Shown piece after piece: positions 1 through 10,200 of a stretch of 64,000 nucleotides of DNA; position 1 is the first letter of the stretch, and each line of letters begins with the position of its first letter. A program made the translations under genes and the position numbers. The DNA is taken from NCBI GenBank assembly GCA_047967505.1, contig CM106538.1; one strand, given 5' to 3'. The stretch comes from Dipteris shenzhenensis (Eukaryota > Polypodiophyta > Polypodiopsida > Gleicheniales). The notes beneath the pieces were generated by a model. It ran no database searches. It had not been told where the DNA came from and saw only the letters and a program-made list of their open reading frames with translations.

Positions 1-383
1 CAGGAATTGGGATTGAGCTCGAGGGGGAGTGTTGAGATATCGAGCTCCACTCGCGATATGCCAGGGTGACTGTTGTGCATTTATGTCACCGACTTGTTAG
101 CTGGAGATGCGGTTGGTACACCGCCCACGAATAATAGCTGGGAGACAGCTATCCTTATCTACACTAGTTCGTGTCTCAGTTAGTATGCCACCTTAGTGAG
201 TTGAGTTTGGTTTTGAGACCCACATATAGGGTTCTTCTATTTTCTTTGTACGAGAGTTCTTTTGGCTTTCACAACTAAGAAGAGGAAAACTGTTTTCAGC
301 CTCCACCGTTGTGTGTATTCCCCCATTGTGATTGTGAGAAAGCCTCAAGTGAGACTCCTTCCCTCTCTCCCACAATCTTCACA
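1..383 (+). mobile_element. 3' end of a Copia-A element: polypurine tract and 3' LTR
   Basis: Bases 1-29 match the last internal bases of the copia copy ending at 40192 and finish in a purine tract (GAGGGGGAG) directly before the LTR. The LTR runs 30-383, starts TGTTGAGATATC and ends CTTCACA. The same LTR recurs at 1648-2005, 39139-39490 (minus), 40193-40548 and, trimmed, at 58531-58869. The body of this copy lies left of the window. Confidence 0.88.
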
Positions 384-399
384 CGGTTGGGACAGTCCA

Positions 400-1400
400 C
401 TGATCGAGACTGCATGCCACTTAATCCCATCTTGCCTTTGGAATCATTTTAGAAATGGGCTGTGGATTTCATGGGTCCATTCAAGCCCACAACTGCCCGA
501 TGGGAATCGTTACACTTTGGTAGCCAGTGACTTTTGCACCAAATGGGTGGAAGCTTGGGCCTTGCAAGACAACACCCCAAAATCGGCCACAAAGTGTCTA
601 TACCACAATGTGTTCACTCGGTTCGGGTGTCCAATTGAGATTGTCAGTGACATGGGGACTCATTTTGTCAACAAAGTCATCAAGGAGATGCAACGCTTTT
701 TATATGGTGATTCATAAGAAGTGTTCTCCCTATTATCCACAAGTGAATGGACTGGCTGAGTCTACCAATCATACATTCAAGAGGATCATGTCGCTATTAG
801 TGAATGAGCACCACATGAATTGGGATGAAAAGTTGCTGGCAGCACTATGGGCATAATGCACTTATTCAAGGTGGCCACAGGGTTGAGTCCTTTTAAATTG
901 GCATTTGGGCTAGAAGCAATCATGCCGATTGAACATATTGTTCCGAGTACAAGGATTGCGGTAGAGGACAGGCTCCTCCCATAGGACTCTATGGTATTCC
1001 AATTGGATGTTCTCGACCAATTGGATGATTTGCGAGTGGAGAGCTATTATCTCACCTTGAAGGTTCAAGCTAGGCACAAGCGGAGGGGGGATTTGGCATC
1101 TAAGAAGAAATCTTTTGAGCACGGAAAACTAGTTCTTCTGTTCAACACTCGCCTTGGAAAAATGCCAGGGAAATTGAAATTGCGATGGTCTGGTCTATTC
1201 TAGGTTTTTCATAATTGTGGATCGACATCGTTTTATCTTGCGGATTTGCAAGGGCACGTTCTTCCACATCCAGTTAATGGGTTTTGGCTTCATCCATACC
1301 ATCATGACAGTAGGCTTCAATGCCCATTCCCTATCTCTAATGAGGCATGGATTTCTTAGATTGAGGTGGAGGCGGCCGAGCCATTGCATGAGGACAAATG
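400..1400 (+). pseudogene. Ty3/gypsy integrase fragment, decayed
   Basis: Read across three frames, this stretch matches a plant Ty3/gypsy integrase. The core begins near 440 (KWAVDFMGP), continues with a TKWVEAWAL segment near 540-570 and an FGCPIEIVSD segment carrying the second catalytic Asp near 625-650, then YYPQVNGLAEST with the catalytic Glu near 730-765. The C-terminal part (1100-1300) has the GKLKLRW and YLADLQGHVLP signature typical of gypsy integrase tails. Stops and frameshifts (for example in-frame TAG near 449 and 1201) make it non-functional. No LTR, reverse transcriptase or gag belonging to it is adjacent. It sits between two Copia-A LTRs, so copia elements probably landed in an older gypsy copy. 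Confidence 0.85.
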
Positions 1401-1647
1401 GCAGAAGGGTTTGTGGCATGATGACATCAGTCTTCTGCAAGATCCTAGCCTAGATGCCATGCAACTCACTATCATCAAGATAGGATATTGGCTCTCTGAA
1501 TTCCAACTCTTGTTCCATTGTTTACATGTTGCAGTTTCTTGCTACTTGCTCATCATCGCACTTGCAGTTCTCTTGAGTGCTCCCTCTTCTTCCGTTGGTG
1601 TATATAGATTCTTAGTCAATTGATGCTCGTCTTCAATGGCTATAGAT
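1401..1647. other. Unassigned spacer between gypsy fragment and Copia-A LTR
   Basis: No gene is recognisable. It probably continues the gypsy 3' region, because it directly follows the integrase tail, but no LTR boundary is visible. Confidence 0.4.
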
Positions 1648-2330
1648 TGTTGAGATATCGAGCTCCACTCGTGATATGCCAGGGTGACCGTTGTGCATTT
1701 ATGTCACCGACTTATTAGCTGTAGATGCAATTGGTACACCGCCCATGAATAATAGCTGGATGACAGCTATCTTTATGTACTCTAGTTAGTGGCTCAGTTA
1801 GTATGCCACCTAGGTTAGCTGAGTTTGGTTTGAGACCCACATATAGGGTTCACTTATTCCTTTTGTACTTAGAGAGAGTTCTTTTGTCTTTCACAACTAA
1901 GAAGAGGAAATTTGTTTTCAGCCTCCACCTTTGTGTGTATTCCTCCATTGTGTATGTGAGAAAGCTACAACTGAGACTCCTTACTTCTCTCCCACTCTCT
2001 TCACATGGTATCAAAGCTTGGTTCGTGCTAAGGAGCTCAAGAAAACAAACCAAGTTCACAGTGTCTTGGTAAGAGGATCAGTGTTGCTTTCCTTTTTCGA
2101 GTTTGGGAGCAAATCTCTGCAGGTAGCATAGCCGGGAAGTGCAAGAGTGCACTATCTCAGATTTGGACGCCCTTCACGGTGTGACATTATTTTTTAGTTT
2201 TAAGGCCATTTCGAGGCCCGTTTTGGTGGCGGAAGTTTTTTGCAGGCACTCAAAAAAGTGCCTTATTTTTTGCTGTGTGACCATTGTTCCATAGGTCAGC
2301 GAAAAGTTGCCATAGAAATTGCATTTTATG
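1648..2330 (+). mobile_element. Copia-A 5' LTR, primer-binding site and truncated leader
   Basis: A 358-bp LTR (1648-2005) starts TGTTGAGATATC and ends TCTTCACA. It is followed immediately by TGGTATCAAAGC (2006-2017), the plant initiator-Met tRNA primer-binding site used by copia elements. The leader that follows resembles the leaders of the Copia-A copies at 38610-39138 (minus) and 58870-59289, but it becomes unrelated before the gag start would be reached. Gag and pol are absent, so this is a 5'-end fragment. Confidence 0.88.
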
Positions 2331-2463
2331 CCTAACACCTATTTCATTAATTTTGGACTTTTTGTGTTGTTTTTGGACGAAGCCCAAAAATCCTTCCCAA
2401 ATGAAAACTTTACTTTATGAAAATATCCTTTCCAAATCAAAATTTTACTTTCTAAAAAGTTTC

Positions 2464-2823
2464 TTCCCAAATCAAAAGTTCACTTTGTGGCACTGTCATA
2501 TTCACATAAAAATATTGTTTTTTCAATCTATACTTTTGCACCAACATGCAAGAATTTGAAATAATCCTATATTAGAAATTCTAGCTATATCTAAGTTATT
2601 TGTTAATTTAATTATTTTTAATATTTTTCCTTGACGTTTTTCCTTCCCAAATCAAAAGTTCACTTTGTGGCTCTATCATATTCACATACAAATATTGTTT
2701 TTTCAATCTATACTTTTGCACCAACATGTAAGAATTTGAAATAATCCTATATTAGAAATTCTAGCTATATCTAAGTTATTTGTTAATTTAATTATTTTAA
2801 ATATTTTTCCTTGACGTTTTTCG
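2464..2823. repeat. 180-bp tandem duplication, AT-rich
   Basis: The segment starting TTCCCAAATCAAAAG at 2464 repeats almost perfectly at 2644, giving two copies with a 180-bp period. A shorter diverged relative lies just upstream (2394-2463). No coding potential is apparent. Confidence 0.9.
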
Positions 2824-3094
2824 TTGACGTGATAAATTTATAAATCCATGAAAGGAGACTTAAATATTTCATGAAAATAACATTGTCAGTCGGCAATATG
2901 CACAAAATTTAACAAAACTTTTAATAAATAGAAAGAAGACATGATGCCATAAGACCAAAGAGGGATAATAGCAATTGTAGCTTTATGTATATGATTACAT
3001 TGAGAGACGTTGCTCTTAGCTAGAGTCTTTATATCCAAAATGATATAGATTGAACATATGTTTACAATTTAAATTGTTGCTCTTAAAGAGCCTC
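2824..3094. other. AT-rich spacer
   Basis: I see no gene, LTR or tandem repeat here. Confidence 0.5.
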
Positions 3095-3515
3095 AATTCG
3101 TGCCATCTGCATAATTTGACACCCCATTGTCTTATTGCTCAATGTCACGATAGTCCCTTGCCAGTTTCCATCTGCATAATTTGACCTAGGCTTGTCTTGC
3201 CAAGCCTTGCCCCTTGGGTGCATTGACTCCCCATTGTCTTATTGCTCAATGCGATAGTCCCTTGCCAGGTGCCATCTGCATTAACTCCCTGTTGTCTTGC
3301 CAAGCCTTGACCCTTGGGTGACATCCAGTGCAAAATACAGGTGCCATCTGCATTAACTCCCACAAGTTATCTTTCCAAGCCTTGCCCCTTGGGTGCATTG
3401 ACTCCCCATTGTCTTATTGCTCAATGTGATAGTCCCTTGCCAGGTGCCATCTGCATTAACTCCCTATTGTCTTGGCAAGCCTTGACCTTGGGTGATATCC
3501 AGTGCATATTTTGAC
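3095..3515. repeat. Irregular tandem repeat downstream of the DUF7869-like gene
   Basis: Blocks such as TTGCCCCTTGGGTGCATTG and TAGTCCCTTGCCAGGTGCC recur with a period near 177-180 bp (for example 3207 and 3384), with shorter internal repeats of GCCATCTGCAT. Short reading frames here are by-products of the repeat. Confidence 0.8.
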
Positions 3516-3628
3516 TCTCATTTGACATACGAGGTGATGACTCTGATCATAATTGTCTTGGATTGGCTCCTTGCCTAGTACCCAAATAAAATCCTTCTGA
3601 ATCAATGGACTTCAATACAAAGCTTTAA

Positions 3629-4085
3629 TCATGGACATTCTTCATTTGCGCTATCTCCTTCTACTTCCTCCATGGCGAGCATCCTTAAAAATTCGTGTAT
3701 ATGCAAAATAGTTTGCTGTGGTATTTTTATTTTTCCTTCTACCTCATATCCCATGTGCTTCTTTGATTTCTTTGCCCTTGAATGCCAAGACACTATGATT
3801 GTCTCCGTCGAAACTTGAGAGACTGCTTCATCATTTGGGACCCACTCCTTCATTATACAATTAGTATATAATGTGTTGTTATCCATATTCTCCTTCCTGC
3901 CCTTTGGTTCATACCATACCGCTGTAAATGTTGTAGCTCTCCCTTGGTCATCTCTTTGCACATCAACTACTTTTGCAACCCAAAACTTCACATTCTCATA
4001 TTCATCATCCGATGGCCGAACCACAACAAAACAATCAACCTCTATATCTACTTGTGGCATAAACTCTCTCTTCTTCGGTCCACAA
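3629..4085 (-). pseudogene. C-terminal block of the DUF7869-like gene, after a frameshift
   Basis: A minus-strand frame continues the upstream gene after a one-frame change between about 4085 and 4040. It reads as a compact basic/aromatic domain (VDCFVVVRP, then FWVAKVVDVQRDD, then FTAVWYEP). This pattern resembles the small beta-barrel chromatin-reader or SH3-like domains (BAH, Tudor and PWWP style) that often end such proteins. That resemblance is an inference from pattern only. The frame ends at 3629 with an acidic tail. The upstream frame reaches its own stop at 4035, so the two blocks overlap by about 50 bases and the indel must lie inside the overlap. Confidence 0.6.
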
Positions 4086-5843
4086 TATGGACGTGGGAGT
4101 AATGATACAATCATTTTCAAAGACTGGAGCTGGGCGCAAATCGTTATGAACATTTGGCCAAAACATATTGCATTCTTCCTTGACATCCTTTGAGCCTCGC
4201 ATTCTCTCAAGGTCCTTTATTAAATTTCGTGTCTTGTTAATTACAGTGGTAGTGTGTTCTCTCCAAGCAGGCTTCGAATCAGGATATCTCTGGAGCATTT
4301 CCTCTTTGTATGTAATAAATGCTTTTAATCCATCTATTTCACAATTAGACCTCTCATTAAATTCTTGTATAGGAGCCCATGTTGGATACCTTTCCTTGCT
4401 GGGAATTGAAGTTAAGAGACTGTAAGGTTCTTCAGGTTCCCATTTTGTATCATGAGAATACTGTTGCCATTGCATTACGGGTTTTTCATCTTTTAAAAAA
4501 AAACGAAAGTAGTGTGGATTGGTATGACCTGTCAATGCATCACCACCCGTTTGTATGAAAGGTAGAATGAAGCTCTTCCAATCATACATTCTTTCGAGCC
4601 TCTCACATACTGTACTTTCCTTACGACCACCAACTTGCCTACCACATCTTCTTACCAAGTCATCTATTGTCTCCACATCCTTGCATTTAAGCTCCCTTGA
4701 GACTGTGCTAAAAACCTGATCGATATCCTCATGTGTATGCCCAACATACAAAAATCCACATTCGACCTCATTGAAGATTCGATGAGCAACTAGCATGGAG
4801 GAGAAGGCAAACATAAGTACATTCTTATTTTCTCACCAGCAATTATCAGCTTGTATTCTCAAAGTCGGTGGCAGGCGACCTTTTTCTGCATGTACATTGC
4901 GAATTGCCTTCATAATAGATGTTACAACTTGATTGCTATCATGTAGATGCAAGGAATCAATCCATATATCTGCAAAGAACTTAATTCCATGCACTAACAC
5001 TCCACATAGATGTGTCTTTAGAAAGTGCTTTCCTTGTAATTTAGGTGGAGTGGCAACAAGACGAGGCAATGTTGTTGTATTCTGATCCATGCCATCTACA
5101 ATAAGACACATGTAGTCATCAGGATGCGAAATAGCTTGCTCCTTCCAAAATGCATATTTTTGTCTGAAATGTCGAATAAGGTCATGATGAGATTTTCGGT
5201 TTTTTTTGTATAATTCCCTTTGATTTGGACATGTTGCACTCTCAATCGCTCGCTTTAAATCATCACAGACATTGCACTTTGACATTTTTTGCCTCCTTGG
5301 GATTTTAACATATCCAAAGTTCTTCTTCCAAAGAGTATACAAAGTATGAGAAGAAGCTACAGCATCCCCTCTTTGCCTTTGCTTTTCTGCAATAGAGTCA
5401 AATACTTCGAGCTTTGTCAAGCCCATTGGAAGGTGCATTTCAGTGATCGCGTCACCGTTAGGGAGTTTGGTAGATATATGGGGTTGAGGCAAAGCATTTT
5501 CATGTATGAAGTCTTGTAAAATTGCTGCTGCCCTGACAGTTGAGATTCTTGATTTGGACCTTCCTCTATTACCGTGAATGCTAAATTTGTTGCCGCCCTT
5601 TGCCTTGGTGACTAAATCCCAATATGTACCATGGGATAATCCAGTAATATTGCGATATGCCTTATTGCAAATCCTTTTTCCATTTACGAGAGGTTTTACC
5701 TTTTGTCTTGAACTTAGCCTTTTATTGCCATTCTGAAGAAAGCAAGAGAGACTTGTGAGAAGGTATTCATTTCTTTCGCTTCCCCTTCTTTGCCACACGT
5801 GTCCTCTACATTCCCTGATGTCTGCAAGATCAATGAAGCGCAT
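4035..5843 (-). pseudogene. DUF7869-like transposase-like core, one in-frame TGA
   Basis: This frame is open except for one TGA at 4833-4835. In order it shows KRICNKAYRNITGLS (about 5690-5630), a Cys pair in KMSKCNVCDDLK near 5260, LIVDGMDQNTTTLP (about 5110), QADNCW then the TGA then ENKNVL (4850-4818), and FLYVGHTHEDIDQVFS (about 4755-4710). From memory of the family this order matches DUF7869-domain proteins, which are multicopy in many eukaryotes and often suspected to be transposases. The three Asp-bearing motifs would suit an RNase-H-like fold, but that is inference. The TGA replaces the Arg expected in DNCWRENKN and is explained by CGA to TGA. The frame is continuous with the block upstream (5850-7097). 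Confidence 0.72.
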
Positions 5844-5849
5844 ACATCT

Positions 5850-7097
5850 TCACTTGCAACATAGATATCCCAATGCATTTAACATGTTCTCCTCCTTCAT
5901 TACTCTCTTCCTCTTTGGTTGCTTTTGTGGATCTGCCTGGATTCTCTTTCTCTTCATGCATATGTATGACCGTTTTCGTTCCTCGTACACATTGTTATCT
6001 GTATTTATGCACTTCCTCTCCTCACATTTGTTTGTAACCAAGCATCCATGATTGGTCGTTGCATCCTTGTTCATATCACAATCAAAGTTAAATACTGAAT
6101 AATCCTCTGTTGATCTCATCCTCATTTTTAACATACTCTTAGGACCATTCAATGAATTCAATATTCTACGAGAGTATTGAGAACCTTGAAACTCTTCCAC
6201 TCCTGAGAGAACATCACTCATTGGGACATCTTGCATGGCTTTCACAAATCCACAACCTTGATTGACACCAGGTTTGTTAATATGCATGAACTCATCCACA
6301 CTTGACAAGACATCGCTATTGAAACCTTTGCCCTTCTCACTGTGCAAGAATTCATCCACCCCAGATAAGGCTTCGCTTCTAAAATCATTTTGTTTCTTGG
6401 AACCAATGAACTCATCCACTCTAGATAAGATGTCACTTCTATAATTGAGTATATTGAAATCATCCACATTTGAAGTGATAGAGCCTGGCACATGGGCACG
6501 CTTTTTAGGTCCTTTGATATTGTAGTATGCGTTGTCTTTATCATTGAAAACCACGTGCCTCTTTCTCATGTTTAAAAATTGCATGCTCCATCTCATATTC
6601 TTGCCTACCTCATAGTAGGGATCACATAAGGATGTTATGTTATCAACCGTACCATCATCAGTGACTTTTAGAATCCTCATCTGCGCAAATGACCATTGCT
6701 CCACTTGTTCAAATCCCAATACTTCACCTTCTGCTACAATCTTATTTGCAAATGATCTCATTTGTAAAATGTCCCCTATAGTAAAATCCAAGGTGGTGCA
6801 CTTTGTATTCTTGATAATGTCTGTTGCATAAGTCTCATCTTTGTCCCATGCTATAAATGATTTGTTGGATGTATTGTAGGGCATAACATCTCCAAGTGTT
6901 TCCATATCTCCACATTTATACTTTAGCTCAACATGTGCGCTAAGAATCTTTGATACAGTAACTGCTACCTTATCTTCGCCAAGTCTTCGAAAGTGGCAAA
7001 GTGAATTGGGATCACTATCATGGATTGTAGCAAATGCAACTACTTCTCTTTTGCTACATAAAATCACATCCATCCCTGGAACAAAATCTATAGTCAT
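5850..7097 (-). pseudogene. N-terminal block of the DUF7869-like gene, with SDVLSxVDEF repeats
   Basis: The frame opens at ATG 7097; a splice-acceptor-like TTGCCACTGCAG lies just upstream near 7125, so an earlier exon is possible. The block ends in a TGA at 5850-5852, two codons before the next block and in the same frame, inside a Cys motif (LCCK, stop, RCMRF), again best explained by CGA to TGA. Between about 6430 and 6190 the protein carries four repeats of S-(D/E)-x-L-S-x-V-(D/E)-E-F spaced roughly 20-35 residues apart. A basic, nuclear-localisation-like stretch (KRKRIQADPQKQPKRKR) lies near 5910. The first 200 residues are not recognised. The satellite array starts only about 100 bp upstream. 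Confidence 0.65.
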
Positions 7098-7216
7098 CTC
7101 CTTTGTGAGAGTCCTTCGCAAGCAAGCTGCAGTGGCAACAATTACATAAATATTAGTCTCTTTTTAATAATCTACTTATTTATTATAATTTTTAATTAGT
7201 ACTTAATTTATTAGTG

Positions 7217-10200
7217 GGAGAAGTTATCCGATCAAGTACTCATCAGATGGACATGCCAAGTTATCCTTTGCATGGTCAATCAAGCATTAAATACTATTTT
7301 TGCTCTAGTGTCATGCACATCCGTAAAAAAACATGAGCCTACTAGGTACGTTATCCAATCAAGCACTAATGGGATGCGGGTGCCACTTTGCATGTAAGTC
7401 AATTCCACCTAGTTGAGGTGTACAAAAAGTGTTGTGCCCATCGGATATGCTTTGCATGGTCCATCGAGCATTAAATACTCTTTTTGCTCCTGTCATGCAC
7501 ATCCATAAAAAAAACACGCTGCTAGGTGTGTTATCCGATCAAGTACTTATGCGATGGGAATGCCACTTTGCATGTAAGTCAATTCCACCTAGTTGAAGGT
7601 GTGTGCAAAGTATTGTGCCCATCCAATATGCTTTGCATTGTCGATCAAGCATAACACACTATTTCTGCCTTACTGTCATGCACAACCATATAAAAACACG
7701 GCCATAGGTGTGTTATTCAAATAAGTACTTATAAGATGGGGGCTCCACTTTGCACGCAAGTCCGTTTTAACTACGTTGAGGTGCGTGCAAAGTATTGTCA
7801 CCATTGGATATGATTTGCATGGTCGATCACGCATTATACACCATTTTTTCCCTAATGATATGCACATTCGCACAAAAACACGCCATTAGGTGTGATATCT
7901 GACCAAGTACTTATCGGATGGGTGTGCCTCATTGAGAACATTTCAATACCACCTAGGTTGAGGCGTAAAAAAAGTTTTGTGCCCATTGGATATCCTTTGC
8001 ATGGCCAATCGAGCATCAAATACTATTTTTACTCTAGTGTCATGCACATCCGTCAAAAAACACGCTACTAAGTATGTTATATGATCAAGCACTTATGGGA
8101 TGGGTGTGCCACTTTGCATGTAAGTTGATTCTACCTAGTTGAAGGTGTGTGCAAAGTATTGTGCCCATCGGATATGCTTTGCATTGTCGATCAAGCATAA
8201 AACACCGTTTTTGTCTTAGTGTCATGCACATTTGTCAAAAAAAGCAGTCCTAGATGTGTTATTCAGACTAGTACTTATCGGATGGGGGCTCCAGTTTGCA
8301 CGCAAGTCTGTTTCAACTAGGTTGAGGTGTGTGCAAAGTATTGTCACTATCGGATATGATTTGCATGGTCGATCACGCATTATACACCGTTTTTTCCCTA
8401 GTGGTATGCACATCCGCAAAAAAACACGCCCTTAGGTATGTTATCTGATCAAGTACTTATCGGATGGGTGTACCTCTTTGACAACATTTTAATACCACCT
8501 AGGTTGAGGTATAAGAAAAGTATTATGCCCATCGGATATGCTTTGCATGGTCGATCGAGCATTAGATACCATTTTTGCCTTAGTGCCATGCACATCCGTA
8601 AAAAAACACGCTGCTAGGTGTGTTATCCGATCAAGAACTTATGCGATGGGAATGCCACTTTGCATGTGAGTCAATTACACCTAGTTGAAGATGTGTGCAG
8701 AGTATCGTGCCCATCCGATATGCTTTGCATGGTTGATCGAGCATTAAATACCATTTTTGCCTTAGTGCCATACACATCCGTAAAAAAACACGCTGCTAGG
8801 TGTGTTATCTGATCAAGCACTTATGCGATGGGCGTGCCACTTTGCATGTAAGTCAATTACACCTATTTGAAGGTGTGTGCAAAGTATTGTGTTCATCGGA
8901 TATGCTTTGTATTGTCGATCAAGCATAACACACCGTTTCTGCCTTAGTGTCATGCACAACCATATAAAAATACGGCCATAGGTGTGATATTCAAATAAGC
9001 ACTTATCAGATGGGGGATCCACTTTGCACGCAAGTTTGTTTCAACTATGTTGAGGTGCATGCAACATATTGTCACCATCGGATATGATTTGCATGGTCGA
9101 TCACGCATTATACACCATTTTTTTCCTAATGATATGCACATCCGCAAAAAAACACGCCATTAGGTGTGTTATTTGACCAAGTACTTATAGGATGGGTGTG
9201 CCTCATTGAGAACATTTCAATACCACCTAGGTTGAGGCATACAAAAAGTTTTGTGCCCATCGGATATCATTTGCATGGTCGATCGAGCATTAAATACTTT
9301 TTTTACTCTAGTGTCATGCACATCCGTCAAAAAACACGCTGCTAGGTATGTTATCCGATCAAGCACTTATGGGATGGGCGTGCCACTTTGCATGTAAGTC
9401 TATTCCACAAGTTTGAAGGTGTGTGCAAAGTATCGTGCCCAGCGGATATGCTTTGCATGGTCGATCGAGCATTAAATACCATTTTTGCCTTAGTGCCATG
9501 CACATCCGTAAAAAAACACACTGCTAGGTATGTTATCTGATCAAGCACTTATGCGATGGGCGTGCCACTTTGCATGTAAGTCAATTACACCTAGTTGAAG
9601 GTGTGTGCAAAGTATTGTGTTCATCGGATATGCTTTGCATTGTCGATCAAGCATAACACACCGTTTTTGCCTTAGTGTCATGCACAACCATATAAAAACA
9701 CGGCCATAGGTGTGTTATTCAAATAAGTACTTATCAGATGGGGGCTCCACTTTGCACGCAAGTCCGTTTTAACTACATTGAGGTGCGTGCAAAGTATTGT
9801 CACCATCGGATATGATTTGCATGGTCGATCACGCATTATACACCATTTTTTTCCTAATGATATGCACATCCGCAAAAATACACGCCATTAGGTGTGTTAT
9901 CTGACCAAGTACTTATCGAATGGGTGTGCCTCATTGAGAAAATTTCAATACCACCTAGGTTAAGGCGTCCATCGGATATGCTTTGCATGGTCGATCGAGC
10001 ATTAAATACTATTTTTGCTCTAGTGTCATGCACATCCGTCAAAAAACACGTTGCTAGGTATGTAATCCAATCAAGCACTTATGGGATGCGCGTGCTGCTT
10101 TGCATATAAGTCTATTCCACCTAGTTGAAGGTGTGTGCAAAGTATCGTGCCCATCGGATATGCTTTGCATGGTGGATCGAGCATTAAATACCATTTTTGC

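Noticed and set aside
4833-5852. UGA recoding (selenocysteine or stop read-through) in the DUF7869-like gene
   Set aside because: Both TGAs fit CGA-to-TGA at Arg positions and the gene also has a frameshift near 4060; decay is simpler.
5818-5852. A 34-bp intron (GTGAAG to TTGCAG) that would remove the first TGA
   Set aside because: Too short for a plant intron and it would delete part of a motif that reads normally.
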